From positions 124,001 through 188,000 of the forward strand of contig JADJLL010000007.1 in assembly GCA_016710095.1 (NCBI GenBank): a stretch of 64,000 bases of DNA, read 5' to 3'. A program made the position numbers and the translations under genes. The notes under the pieces were generated by a model that worked only from the letters and a program-made list of their open reading frames with translations, was not told the DNA's origin and did no database searches. Source of the stretch: Candidatus Eiseniibacteriota bacterium. GTDB taxonomy: Bacteria; Eisenbacteria; RBG-16-71-46. Positions within the stretch are counted from its first letter, which is position 1. Every line of letters starts with the position of its first letter. Of this stretch, positions 1-12,757 are shown in pieces.

Positions 1-777
<777 letters not shown>

Positions 778-833
778 AGACGGCGGATTGAAGGCGCAAG
801 GGCGGCGCTCCGGCGGCCGATAACCCCGGCGTC

Positions 834-1772
834 ATGAACCGCTCGATCCCGCACCCGGAATCGCCGCGCGAAGCCGCGCTGCGCCACGTCGCGAACCACC
901 AGTACGCCGAGGCCGTGCTCTGGCTCGAGCGTGCCCTCGCGACGGCCACCGCGCCCGACGAACGGCAGGCGATCGCGAACACGCTCTCCGACGTCGCGTC
1001 CGCCGCCCGTGCCGGGGGAGACCTCGCACAGGCCCAGCGTGCGCTCGAACTGGCGACCGGCGCCGAGGACTGGGCCGACCTCCATTGCCGTCTCGGCACC
1101 GTGCTCGCCGAACGCGGACGGCGCTCCGAAGCGCGGCAGGCGTTCGACCGCGCGCTCGCGCTCAATCCTCGCTATCGCGCCGCGGCGGTCGAACGTGCGC
1201 TGCTCGACGCGCGCGACGGACGGATCGCGGAAGCCATGCAGACGCTTCGCGCGATGGCGGCCGAGCAACTCGCCGGCGAGCCCGGCGCGTTCGAACAGGG
1301 ACTCGCGCGGCTGGGCGAGGCCGACTTCGAGGACGCCGCGCCGCTGCTGCACCGAGGGCTCGAGCGGACCGACGCGTGGATCGAGGAGCAGCTGCACGCC
1401 TATCAGGCGCTCGTCTACCAGGGCGACATGGCGGCGGCGCTGCAGCACGTCCGCGCCGCGGCGCTCGAACGTCCCGGCTATCCCGACCTGCACCTGCTGC
1501 TCGGAGCGCACGAGCTGCAGATGGGGGCGACCGACGACGCGCTCGAATCGCTGTCGCGGGCGCTCGAGCTGAATCCCGACTATCACGCCGCGCGCGTCGA
1601 GTTCGCACGTGCGCTGGAGGCCGTCGGCGACACGACCCAGGCGCTCAGCCAGCTCGAAATGGTGCTGGCGGGACAGCCCGGTCACGCCGAAGCGCGGCAA
1701 CTCCACGAGCGGCTGACGTCCCGCCGCCGGGGTGGCCGAACGGCTACCGCTTCGAGCGCACAACGGTCTTGA
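834..1772 (+). CDS. Tetratricopeptide-repeat protein
   Basis: A 312-residue soluble protein made almost entirely of TPR-like helical pairs. Examples are the repeats around residues 75-110 (LGTVLAERGRRSEARQAFDR) and 225-260 (DDALESLSRALELNPDYHAA). There is no signal peptide or membrane segment. The Ala/Leu/Glu-rich composition with the W-x-L-G-Y-A-F-like spacing is typical of TPRs, which serve as protein-protein scaffolds. The ATG at 834 gives the first repeat in full; no clear Shine-Dalgarno sequence precedes it. It lies between a sensor kinase and a cold-shock gene. No specific partner can be named. The last about 15 residues are Arg/Ser-rich and probably unstructured. Confidence 0.8.
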   Translation: MNRSIPHPESPREAALRHVANHQYAEAVLWLERALATATAPDERQAIANTLSDVASAARAGGDLAQAQRALELATGAEDWADLHCRLGTVLAERGRRSEARQAFDRALALNPRYRAAAVERALLDARDGRIAEAMQTLRAMAAEQLAGEPGAFEQGLARLGEADFEDAAPLLHRGLERTDAWIEEQLHAYQALVYQGDMAAALQHVRAAALERPGYPDLHLLLGAHELQMGATDDALESLSRALELNPDYHAARVEFARALEAVGDTTQALSQLEMVLAGQPGHAEARQLHERLTSRRRGGRTATASSAQRS

Positions 1773-1852
1773 CCGGCGGCTTCGGCGGGGAGCAAGGTAC
1801 CCACGGGTCCGGGCTCACTCCGGCTTTCACGTCGTACAGGAGGGGACCACAC

Positions 1853-2059
1853 ATGGCGCGTGGCACCGTCAAGTGGTTCAGCGATTCGAAGGGCTACGGT
1901 TTCATCACGGCCGAGGGCTCCGAGGAGTCCGAAGTCTACGTTCATTTCTCCGCCATCGAAGCTCAGGGGTTCCGAACCCTGCATCCGGGCGAGACGGTGG
2001 AGTTCGAGATCAAGAACAGTATGCGAGGGAACGAAGCCGCCCACGTCTGCAAGGTTTGA
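1853..2059 (+). CDS. csp: Cold-shock domain protein
   Basis: A 68-residue single-domain CspA-family protein, the usual length. RNP1 is KGYGFI (residues about 14-19) and RNP2 is VYVHFSAI (about 28-35; Tyr replaces the usual Phe). Both form the aromatic nucleic-acid-binding face of the OB-fold. It binds single-stranded RNA/DNA and acts as an RNA chaperone. The ATG at 1853 was chosen because an AGGAGGGG Shine-Dalgarno sequence lies at 1838-1845; the frame is also open upstream. A strong GC hairpin follows 25 nt after the stop, so the gene is probably a monocistron. The C-terminus (RGNEAAHVCKV) matches the consensus 'G.QA.NV' end loosely. Confidence 0.95.
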   Translation: MARGTVKWFSDSKGYGFITAEGSEESEVYVHFSAIEAQGFRTLHPGETVEFEIKNSMRGNEAAHVCKV

Positions 2060-2084
2060 GGCCACCCCCGCCCGCTGACCCCCA

Positions 2085-2111
2085 CGGCCCGGTGCCCACC
2101 GCACCGGGCCG
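2085..2111 (+). terminator. Intrinsic terminator hairpin after csp
   Basis: A perfect 11-bp stem (CGGCCCGGTGC at 2085-2095 with GCACCGGGCCG at 2101-2111) and 5-nt loop CCACC lie 25 nt after the csp stop codon. The trailing sequence has only a short T run (CGCGTTT), so termination may be partly Rho-dependent. The hairpin separates csp from secA. Confidence 0.7.
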
Positions 2112-2174
2112 CGCGTTTGCCCCCGAAATGCCCCCGTTTTGCCCTTTCCTGCCCTCTGCGCCTATTCTGCCGCC

Positions 2175-5155
<2,981 letters not shown>

Positions 5156-5159
<4 letters not shown>

Positions 5160-5638
5160 GCGACCGCCCGGGACCGGACGGCGTGCCGCGGCTGCTGCGG
5201 CTGATCGCGCAGAAGCTCGAGGACTATCTCGAGGGTGACGAACTCGCCCTCGAGACGCTCGGCGAGGCCATCGAGTCCGGTGGCTGGTCGGGCGAGGATC
5301 TCGGTTCGGTCATCCTCGCGATGCGCAGCCTTTCGGGCGCCGGCGCGGCGACCGGTTGGGTGGCGGGAGCGCCGGGGCGTGACGCCTCGCGCGTGATGAG
5401 CGCCGAGGAACGCAATTCCCTCAGCACGGAAGCATGGGGATACCTGCTCGATCTGCGCCGTCTGGGCGCGCTCGACGCGGAGCAGTTCGAGCGTGTGCTC
5501 GACATGCTCACCGCGAGCGGCGTGCGTCCGGTGAGCGTCGAGTTCGCGCGCGACGTCGCGTCGCGCGTGGCGATGGAGATCGGGGAGTCCGATCATTCGG
5601 GAGAAGGACCACATGGCGACATCGAAGTCGCGCACTAA
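5156..5638 (+). CDS. smg: Smg / DUF494 family protein
   Basis: A 160-residue acidic, helical protein. It resembles the Smg/DUF494 family in length (E. coli Smg is 157 residues), in the opening LLRLIAQKLEDYLEGDE, and in context: Smg genes commonly sit beside topA, which follows here. The biochemical role of the family is not settled. The GTG at 5156 overlaps the secA TGA (GTGA), implying translational coupling. The last 26 nt overlap the topA start. There are no membrane segments or cysteine motifs. The identification rests on neighbourhood plus a moderate sequence resemblance, so a profile search would be worthwhile. Confidence 0.7.
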
Positions 5639-8087
5639 GGCACCGGGCGCGAAGAAGAAGGCCACGCGCAAGGCCGCGGTCAAGGCGAGCAACGCCGCCC
5701 CGGCCGCGAAGCGCAAGCGTGGCGCCGCGCCGGCTGCCGAGGAAGCGCCGAGCGAAGAGGAACTGGCGGAAGTCGAAGCCACGGGCTCGCGCGCGTCCGG
5801 TAAGTGGCTGGTGATCGTCGAGTCGCCGACGAAGTCGAAGACGCTGAACAAGTTCCTCGGCAAGGACTTCATGGTGCTGGCCTCGAACGGCCACGTCATG
5901 GACCTGCCGAAGAGCCAGCTCGGCGTGGACATCGACAACAACTTCGAGCCCGAGTACGTCGCCATCCGCACGAAGAACCAGGCGCTCGGCAAGATTCGCG
6001 CGGCCGCGAAGCACGCGGCGCACATCTATCTCGCGCCCGATCCCGACCGCGAAGGCGAAGCGATCGCGTGGCATCTCCAGATGACGCTCAAGGGCGTGAA
6101 GAGCCCCGTGCAGCGCCTGACGTTCAACGAGATCACGCAGCGCGCCGTCACGGAAGCGCTCGAGCATCCGCGCGACCTCGACATGAACCTCGTGAACGCG
6201 CAGCAGGCGCGCCGCGTGCTCGACCGGCTCGTGGGTTACAAGGTCAGCCCGTTCGTGTGGAGCACGGTGAAGTACGGCCTGTCGGCCGGCCGCGTGCAGA
6301 GCGTGGCGCTGCGCCTCATCTGCGATCGTGAAGCGCTCATCCGCGCGTTCGTCCCCGAGGAGTACTGGACGATCGAGGTGGACTACGAGACGCAAACGGA
6401 TGAGAAGGCGCGCTTCACCGCGCGCCTCGTGCGTGTCGGCGACGACAAGCTCGACAACGGCCAGCTGCGCGGCGCGCTCGCGTCCGAGCAGGCGAACGCG
6501 CTCGCGACCGAACTCGAGAAGACGCCCGCCCGCATCTCCGGCATCGAGATCAAGCCCCGCAAGAAGGGCGCGGTGCCTCCGTTCATCACGAGCACGCTGC
6601 AGCAGGCCGCGTCGAACCGCTACGGCTTCACGAGCCAGCGCACGATGCAGATCGCGCAGAAGCTCTACGAAGGCATCGAGATCAAGGGACAGGGCAGCGT
6701 CGGCTTGATCACCTACATGCGTACGGACTCGCCGCGGCTCTCCAACGAGGCGCTCGCCGACATCCGCACGTGGCTGGGCAAGGAGTACGGCGAATCGTAC
6801 GTGCCCGAGAAGCCGAACTTCTACAAGAGCAAGAAGGGCGCGCAGGAAGCGCACGAGGCGATCCGCCCGTCCGCGATCGACCGCACGCCGACTTCGCTGC
6901 GCCCGTTCCTCTCCGAGGAGCAGTTCAAGCTCTACGACCTCATCTGGAAGCGCGCGGTCGCCTCGCAGGCGACTCCGGCCGAGTACGACATGACGACCGT
7001 GGACATCGAGGCGGGACGCCTCGGCCTGCGCGCGTCGGGCTCCGTGCTGCGGTTCCCGGGCTGGCTCAAGGTGTACGGCCGCGACGAGGACGACGAGGCC
7101 GAAGAGGGCCGCCTGCCCGAGCTGGTGAACGGCTCGGCGCTCGCGGTCGCTTCCGAACCCGTGGTCGAACCCGACGAGGGCGAGGAAGCGCGCGCCGTTC
7201 GTCCCGACCAGCACTTCACGCAGCCGCCGCCGCGCTACACCGACGCGTCGCTCGTGAAGGCGCTCGAAGAAGAGAACATCGGCCGACCCAGCACGTACGC
7301 GACGATCGTCTCGACGATCACGAAGCGCGACTACGTCGAGCGCGAGGGCCGGTCGCTCAAGCCGACCGACCTCGGCATGCTCGTCACGCAGCTGCTCGTG
7401 GACACGTTCCCCGACGTCTTCAACCTCGAGTTCACCGCCGGCATGGAGGAGGAACTCGACGAGGTCGAAGAGGGCAAGCGCGAGTGGCACTCGGTCGTGC
7501 GCGAGCTGTGGGACCCGCTGTCGCGCGATCTCGAGATCGCGAAGAAGAAGACCAAGGAGATCAAGGACAAGCTCCAGCAGCCGACGGACATCGACTGTCC
7601 CGTGTGCGGCCGCAAGCTCGTCAAGAAGTTCGGGCGCAACGGCGCGTTCCTCGCGTGCCCGGGCTATCCCGACTGCAAGCACACGCAGCCGCTCGACAAG
7701 TCGGAACTGCCCGTTCCGGTCGAGGGCGTGTGCAAGCTGTGCGGCGCCGGACTCGTGGCGCGCAACGGCCCGTTCGGGCGCTACATCCACTGCGAGCGCC
7801 GTCCCGAGTGCAAGTACACGCAGCCGTTCACGCTCGGGGTGAAGTGCCCGAAGTGCAACGAAGGCGAGATCGCCGAGAAGAAGAGCAAGCGCGGGAAGAT
7901 CTTCTTCTCGTGCACCCGTTGGCCCGCGTGCGACTACGCGATGTGGGACCGTCCGCGTCCCACACCGTGTCCCACCTGCGGGGCCGCGTTCCTGGTCGAG
8001 AAGGTGAGCAAGTCGGGCGTGAGCCTGCAGTGCCAGACCTGCAAGTCACGCTTCCCGGTCGACGTGGCCGAGCCGGCCGGTGCGTAG
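5613..8087 (+). CDS. topA: DNA topoisomerase I (type IA)
   Basis: An 824-residue enzyme that relaxes negative supercoils through a 5'-phosphotyrosine link. Residues 1-60 are a Lys/Ala/Pro-rich basic tail not found in E. coli TopA. The Toprim domain opens with VIVESPTKSKTL (about 68-79) and carries DPDREGEAIAWHL. The active-site Tyr is Tyr368 in LITYMRTDS. Four C-terminal Cys4 zinc ribbons follow (CPVCG...CPGYPDC, CKLCG...CERRPEC, CPKCN...CTRWPAC, CPTCG...CQTC). ATG 5613 is preceded by GGGAGAAGGA and lies inside the end of the smg-like gene. The stop overlaps the GTG of the downstream recombinase gene by 8 nt. Confidence 0.97.
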   Translation: MATSKSRTKAPGAKKKATRKAAVKASNAAPAAKRKRGAAPAAEEAPSEEELAEVEATGSRASGKWLVIVESPTKSKTLNKFLGKDFMVLASNGHVMDLPKSQLGVDIDNNFEPEYVAIRTKNQALGKIRAAAKHAAHIYLAPDPDREGEAIAWHLQMTLKGVKSPVQRLTFNEITQRAVTEALEHPRDLDMNLVNAQQARRVLDRLVGYKVSPFVWSTVKYGLSAGRVQSVALRLICDREALIRAFVPEEYWTIEVDYETQTDEKARFTARLVRVGDDKLDNGQLRGALASEQANALATELEKTPARISGIEIKPRKKGAVPPFITSTLQQAASNRYGFTSQRTMQIAQKLYEGIEIKGQGSVGLITYMRTDSPRLSNEALADIRTWLGKEYGESYVPEKPNFYKSKKGAQEAHEAIRPSAIDRTPTSLRPFLSEEQFKLYDLIWKRAVASQATPAEYDMTTVDIEAGRLGLRASGSVLRFPGWLKVYGRDEDDEAEEGRLPELVNGSALAVASEPVVEPDEGEEARAVRPDQHFTQPPPRYTDASLVKALEEENIGRPSTYATIVSTITKRDYVEREGRSLKPTDLGMLVTQLLVDTFPDVFNLEFTAGMEEELDEVEEGKREWHSVVRELWDPLSRDLEIAKKKTKEIKDKLQQPTDIDCPVCGRKLVKKFGRNGAFLACPGYPDCKHTQPLDKSELPVPVEGVCKLCGAGLVARNGPFGRYIHCERRPECKYTQPFTLGVKCPKCNEGEIAEKKSKRGKIFFSCTRWPACDYAMWDRPRPTPCPTCGAAFLVEKVSKSGVSLQCQTCKSRFPVDVAEPAGA

Positions 8088-8973
8088 CGCACTCGAAGAC
8101 TTTCTCCGCGAGTTCGCCGCGACCCGTCGCGGCTCGGCCCACACCGTGGCCGCGTATCGCCGCGACATTTCGCGCGTGCTCGACTTCTGCGCGGGCGAGG
8201 GCAAGCCCGTCGCGCCCGAGCAGTGGGACGCCCCGCTGCTCGAGCGCGCGATGCGCGACCTGTATCGCACCGGTCACGCCGCGACGAGCGCCGCGCGCGC
8301 GCTCGCCGCGTGGCGCAGCTTCGGCAAGTTCTGCATGCGGCGCGGCGTCCTGAAGGCCGACCCCGCGCGCACGCTGCCGTTCCCGCGCCGCCCGCAGCGC
8401 CTGCCGCGCACGCTGCCGCGCCTCGACCTGAACGCCGCCCTCGACACGCTCGAGCAGGCGACCGATCCGCAGGCCGCGCGCGACGCGGCGCTGCTCGAAC
8501 TCACGTACTCCGCGGGCCTGCGGCTTTCCGAACTCGTCGGGCTCGATCACGCCGACGTCGACCGCACCGGGCACCTGCTGCGCGTGCGCGGCAAGGGCCG
8601 CCGCGAGCGGATCGCGCCCATCGGCGCGCGCGCGCTGGCGGCGCTCGAGCGCTACACCGCGTCACTTCCGGCGGCCCAGCGGGCCGCGGTGAGCCCGAAA
8701 TCCGCGTTGTTCCCGGGCGCTCCGGGCGGCTCTCCGGCCGCACGGTGCAGCGCGCCGTCGCGCACCGCCTCGCGCTCGTCGCGGGCGGGCTCGGCGTGAC
8801 GCCGCACGCGCTGCGGCACTCGTTCGCGAGCCATCTGCTGGACCGCGGGCGCCGACCTGCGCGCGATCCAGGAACTGCTCGGCCACCGCTCGCTCGCGAG
8901 CACGCAGGTGTACACCCACGTCAGCCGTACGCGGCTCAAGGAGGCCTATGCGCAGGCGCATCCGCGCGCGTGA
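8080..8973 (+). pseudogene. xerC: XerC/XerD-type tyrosine recombinase with two compensating frameshifts
   Basis: The gene resolves chromosome dimers or integrates DNA by tyrosine recombination. It starts at GTG 8080, overlapping topA. The N-terminal SAM-like domain and catalytic Arg I (YSAGLRLSEL) read in one frame to about 8720. The next segment (SGRTVQRAV...HALRHSFASHLLD, with HxxR) is one base out. From about 8844 the original frame returns, giving QELLGHRSLASTQVYTHV with the GH and the nucleophile Tyr. The stop is TGA 8971-8973. The shift pattern is one base lost near 8720-8730 and one gained at the CC of 8843-8844. All catalytic residues survive, so sequencing error is as likely as inactivation. 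As given, the first frame stops at 8799 (239 residues). Confidence 0.85.
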
Positions 8974-10021
8974 GGCGCTCACCGCCGCCGCGCTGTGCCT
9001 CGCGCTCGGCGCCACGGGCTGCGCGAAGAAGGGCATGCCCACGGGCGGCCCTCCGGATCTCGATCCGCCGCGCATCGTGAACGTGTCGCCCGACTCGGGC
9101 GCCGCCGCCGTGCCGCTCGACGTCACGATCTCGGTCGAGTTCAGCGAGGGCATGGAACCGCGCGGCACGGGCGCCGCGGTCGAACTCGCGCCGCCGGTCG
9201 AGATCCGCGCGCGCCGCTGGAAGGGCCGCGTGCTCACGCTCGAACTGCGCGACTCGCTCAAGCTCGGCCGCACGTACACGCTGTTCGTGGGCGGCGGCGC
9301 GCGCGACCGGCACGGCAACGCGCTCGCGCAGCCGCGCACCGTGGTGTTCACGACCGCCGAGACGTTCCCGCCCGGCGTGCTCGACGGCAAGCTCGAGGCC
9401 GTGGGCTTCCGCGCTCCCGGCACGCTGCTCTGGTGCTACCGCGACGGCCGTGCGCCGGACAGCACGGCGCGCGACTTCGACGCGCTCGGCGTCGCCGACG
9501 GGCAGGGACGCTTCCGGATCAGCGGCCTCGCCGCGCCGGCCAAGTGGCGCATCTGGGCGTTCGCCGATCTCAACTTCAACCGCTCGTTCGAGCCCGCGAG
9601 CGACCTGCTCGCCGCGGCCGACACGACGCTCGAACTGACCACGGCCGCGCCGGAGGCGCGCGATCTTCTCGTCCGGATGGTCAATCCGCGCGCGCCCGGC
9701 CGGTTCGCGGGCAGCATCACGGACACGCTCAACGATTCGCTCGGCGTGCTGAGACTGCAGGTGATCGCCGACGCCGACACGTCGCGCAAGCTGCTCTACG
9801 AAGTCATCGCGAGCGGCTTCGACTTCCGCTGGGACCCGGGCGCGTACCGCGTGCGCGCGTTCCGCGACCTCGACCGCAACAAGGCGTGGAAGCGCGAGAC
9901 CGAGCCGGCCAGCGAGGAAATGCGCATCGTGCTCACGCCGGGTGGGGAACTCGTCGGAGCCGTGTTCCTGCTGACGCGGCCCGAGCCGGCGGGAGCGGCG
10001 CCCACGGGGTCGGGACCGTGA
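8948..10021 (+). CDS. Lipoprotein with bacterial Ig-like (Big_5/SbsA) domain
   Basis: A 357-residue exported protein. A signal peptide (residues 1-24: basic MRRRIRAREAL, then an Ala/Leu core) ends in the lipobox ATGC, so Cys25 should be lipidated and the protein anchored in the membrane. Residues about 40-140 resemble the Big_5 Ig-like domain, with PPRIVNVSPDSGA at its start and a terminal VVFTTAETFPP strand. The rest is beta-rich with DLNFNRSFE and DLDRNKAW loops, which look like possible Ca-binding surface loops. Role unknown; similar proteins are described only as Ig-like surface lipoproteins. The ATG at 8948 lies 26 nt inside the end of the recombinase gene, and the stop overlaps dapF. 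Confidence 0.8.
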   Translation: MRRRIRAREALTAAALCLALGATGCAKKGMPTGGPPDLDPPRIVNVSPDSGAAAVPLDVTISVEFSEGMEPRGTGAAVELAPPVEIRARRWKGRVLTLELRDSLKLGRTYTLFVGGGARDRHGNALAQPRTVVFTTAETFPPGVLDGKLEAVGFRAPGTLLWCYRDGRAPDSTARDFDALGVADGQGRFRISGLAAPAKWRIWAFADLNFNRSFEPASDLLAAADTTLELTTAAPEARDLLVRMVNPRAPGRFAGSITDTLNDSLGVLRLQVIADADTSRKLLYEVIASGFDFRWDPGAYRVRAFRDLDRNKAWKRETEPASEEMRIVLTPGGELVGAVFLLTRPEPAGAAPTGSGP

Positions 10022-10833
10022 CGATTCCGTTCGTGAAGATGCACGGCGCGGGCAACGACTTCGTGGTGATCGATCATCGCGAGCCGTTCCTGCCCGTGGA
10101 CGAGCCGGCGCGTCGCGCGCTGTTCGCCGCGATGTGCGACCGCCGCCGCGGCGTCGGCGCCGATGGCGTGCTGCTGCTCGAGCGCTCGAGCACGGCCGAC
10201 TTCGTGATGCGCTACTACAACTCCGACGGCGGGCACGCGGACTTCTGCGGCAACGGCGCGCGGTGCATCGCACGGTTTGGTTTGGACATGAAGCTCGGCG
10301 CCTCCGGCGCCGTACGATTCGAGACCGCGGTGGGCGAGAAGGCCGCGCGGCTGCTGGACGACGGCCGCATCGAGCTGGCGTTCGGGCTCGTGGACGCGCC
10401 CGAGTCGCGCGCCGTGCAGGCGTGCGGCCGCGAGTTCGCCGGGCGCTTCGTCGTGACCGGCGTGCCGCACTTCGTGGTCGGCGTGCCCGACGTGGGCGCG
10501 GTGGAGTTCGCCACGTGGTCGCCGGCGTTGCGGCGTCACGAGGCGTTCGGAGCGAGCGGCGCCAACGTGGACTGGGTCGCGCGCGATGCCGAAGGCCGCG
10601 TGCACATGCGCACGTGGGAGCGCGGCGTGGAAGACGAGACGCTCGCCTGCGGCAGCGGCGCGATCGCGTCGGCGCTCTGGGCGGTGGCCGAGGGCGCGAC
10701 GTCGCCCGTCACGGTGCGCACGGCGGGAGGGGACGATCTCGTGGTCGCCTTCACCGAAACGCCGCGGGGCCGGCTCGCCACGCTCACCGGCCCCGCGGTC
10801 GTCGTCTTCGGCGGCGCCTGGCCGCTCGGCTGA
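10018..10833 (+). CDS. dapF: Diaminopimelate epimerase
   Basis: A 271-residue PLP-independent epimerase that converts LL-diaminopimelate to meso-diaminopimelate for lysine and peptidoglycan. The two catalytic cysteines are visible: Cys77 in DFCGNGARC and Cys211 in TLACGSGA. The N-terminus FVKMHGAGNDFVVID is the family signature. GTG 10018 is chosen because it starts this signature exactly and overlaps the TGA of the lipoprotein gene (GTGA). The gene converges with the next minus-strand gene, leaving a single base between the stops. dapA and dapB lie 2 kb downstream on the same strand, so the three lysine genes are clustered but interrupted. Confidence 0.97.
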   Translation: MTIPFVKMHGAGNDFVVIDHREPFLPVDEPARRALFAAMCDRRRGVGADGVLLLERSSTADFVMRYYNSDGGHADFCGNGARCIARFGLDMKLGASGAVRFETAVGEKAARLLDDGRIELAFGLVDAPESRAVQACGREFAGRFVVTGVPHFVVGVPDVGAVEFATWSPALRRHEAFGASGANVDWVARDAEGRVHMRTWERGVEDETLACGSGAIASALWAVAEGATSPVTVRTAGGDDLVVAFTETPRGRLATLTGPAVVVFGGAWPLG

Positions 10834-10834
10834 A

Positions 10835-12520
10835 CTAGCGCGTCACCACCACACGCGCCGTGCGCTGCTCGGCGCCCTGACGCAGTTGCGCGAGGTAGAG
10901 CCCGGGCGAAAGCGCGCCCGCGTCGTCCCAGCGCACCGTGTGTTCGCCCGCACCGCTCGCCTGCGACGTGTGCAGCGCCCGTCCCGCGACGTCGAACAGC
11001 GTGAGCGTCGCCGGCCGCGCGTCGGGCAGCGAGAACCGCAGCGTGATCGCGTCGCGCACGGGATTCGGCGCGGGAGCGCGCAGGAGCAGCCCGGCGCGAG
11101 GCGCCGAAGGCGGCACGCCGAGAGCGGTGAACGGGACTTCGTGGTGCAGCTTGATCGGGCTGCCGAGGTCGCGTGCGACGTACACGCCGCCTTCGCCGTC
11201 GCTCGCGATCGCGCGCGTGTTTCCGGTGTAGGTGGGAGTCAGGGGAAACGTCTCCACCACTCGGCCTGCCGTCGGCTCCGCCGGGTGAGGCGAGCCGTCC
11301 GCGGCGAACCGGCGCCAGCGCACCTGCTCGAAGCCGGCCTGCCGAAGGTCGGACCACGCGAAGAACACGCCGCCGTCCGGCGCGGCATCGAACGCGAGGG
11401 CATTCAGCTTCTGCGCATTGCGGTACTGCGAGCGGTAGACCGCGCCGTCGTCGAGCGGCGAGAACTGCGCGTCGATCGGGCCGTCCGACAGCAGGTGCGC
11501 GAGCACCGGGAGGTCGCCGAACTCGTAGCCGATCCAGGCGCCGCCGAAGCCGTCCGCCACCATCTCGCAGCCGAACGTGGGTGAGGCGGTCTCGATCTCG
11601 ACGCCGTCCGGTCCCCACGCGGGGTCGAGGGCGCCGCTGAACGAGAACCGCTGCAGCCGAATGGCGCTCGTGCCGCCGTCCACCCAGAGCGCCATGCCGT
11701 GGGTGGCATCGGTGCGCACGAGGCGATGCCGGATCTCGAGCAGGCTGCGGTCGGCCGAGGCCGCGCTGCAGAGCGCGCGCCCGCCGGTGGGCCAGCCGGT
11801 GTGCAGCACGGCGTTCGAGTCCACGCGCGTCACGCGCGGGACGAGCCCGATGCCGCCGGCGAGCACGATCACGCCGCCCGAGCCGTCGGCCATGGCGGCG
11901 CTCTCGATGCCCGACGTCGCGGTCGTGAAACCGGCGGCGGGCCATCCGGGCGCGACGGCGCCGGTGCCGAGCACGCGCTGCACGCGGTTCCTCCAGCTCA
12001 CGAACGCGTCGCCGACGGCACCCGCCGCGAGGGAGGCGCCGAAGAGCGAACTGACGGGCGAGGCCGGCGACCAGGACGTGTACGCGGTCGGCAGTGTTCC
12101 GGCGTTCGTGACCTTCTGGAGCGTGAGCGTGGTGGCGTTCCCGAAGCTCCAGAAGACGTCGCCGGACGGCGTGATCGCCGAACCGAAGTAGTGGTCGTCG
12201 TAGCCGCGCAGGTAGCCCCAGACGCGCGTGCCGGTCCTGGGCCAGCCGGGCAGGGTGTCGCCGTTCGCCGAGACGCGCGAGACGTTCCATGCGTAACTCG
12301 ACGGCGAGGTCGGGGAGGCGACGAGGACGATCGAACCGTCCGCGGCCCGAACGAGATTGCAGGGACCGTTGCCGTACAGCAGGGCGCTGTCGAGCCGGTA
12401 GGCCTCGGAAACGACGATGCCGCCGGCGGGCCACGCGGCGAGGGCAGGGGAAGACGGGAACGCGATCGCCACAGCGGCGAGCGTGCAGGCGAAGAAGACG
12501 ATGGCGGCCCGACGAGACAT
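10835..12520 (-). CDS. Secreted repeat protein with C-terminal FlgD/Por-sorting-like domain
   Basis: A 561-residue exported protein. A signal peptide (MSRRAAIVFFACTLAAVAIA, cleavage near ALAA) precedes a long beta-propeller-like region. Its repeats have forms such as DGSGGVIVLAG, DGFGGAWIGYE and DGEGGVYVARD. The last about 85 residues start at APAPNPVRDAITLRF, continue with LTLFDVAGRALHT and end with GLYLAQLRQG...RVVVTR. This is the FlgD-Ig/type-IX-sorting-like tail common on secreted proteins of FCB bacteria. ATG 12520 has GGAGGG upstream (about 12527-12532). It interrupts the dapF...dapAB cluster on the opposite strand. It resembles the 59140 protein in repeat style and tail. Its function is unknown and is probably extracellular. 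Confidence 0.85.
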   Translation of the reverse strand: MSRRAAIVFFACTLAAVAIAFPSSPALAAWPAGGIVVSEAYRLDSALLYGNGPCNLVRAADGSIVLVASPTSPSSYAWNVSRVSANGDTLPGWPRTGTRVWGYLRGYDDHYFGSAITPSGDVFWSFGNATTLTLQKVTNAGTLPTAYTSWSPASPVSSLFGASLAAGAVGDAFVSWRNRVQRVLGTGAVAPGWPAAGFTTATSGIESAAMADGSGGVIVLAGGIGLVPRVTRVDSNAVLHTGWPTGGRALCSAASADRSLLEIRHRLVRTDATHGMALWVDGGTSAIRLQRFSFSGALDPAWGPDGVEIETASPTFGCEMVADGFGGAWIGYEFGDLPVLAHLLSDGPIDAQFSPLDDGAVYRSQYRNAQKLNALAFDAAPDGGVFFAWSDLRQAGFEQVRWRRFAADGSPHPAEPTAGRVVETFPLTPTYTGNTRAIASDGEGGVYVARDLGSPIKLHHEVPFTALGVPPSAPRAGLLLRAPAPNPVRDAITLRFSLPDARPATLTLFDVAGRALHTSQASGAGEHTVRWDDAGALSPGLYLAQLRQGAEQRTARVVVTR

Positions 12521-12587
12521 GACGTACTCCCTCCGGAACGCGAGTGCGGGCCAGCAGAGGTGCGGTTCGGGGGAAAGAGGTGCGCGA

Positions 12588-12617
12588 ATGATAGGCCGAC
12601 GATCCTTCGCCTCGCAA
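12588..12617 (-). promoter_or_regulatory. Predicted sigma-70-type promoter for the secreted repeat protein
   Basis: On the minus strand, a -35 TTGCGA (12617-12612) and a -10 TATCAT (12593-12588) are separated by 18 nt, in otherwise GC-rich DNA. The start codon at 12520 is about 68 nt downstream of the -10. The position and the two matches support it; there is no experimental evidence. Confidence 0.45.
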
Positions 12618-12757
12618 TCTTTCGTCCTCGCGCCCCGGGCGGCTCGGGTATGCTGCCGCGCGACTGTTCCCGCCGCCCCGGACCGCCGGGGCACGAAATG
12701 GATTTCGCCCGCGGCCCGCGCTGCCCGACAGCGCTCCGGCCGCACCGGAGGAGCGCG

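Noticed and set aside
12521..12757. Lysine riboswitch before dapA
   Set aside because: No recognisable lysine-riboswitch core or stable multi-stem pattern; only a plain Shine-Dalgarno sequence is seen.
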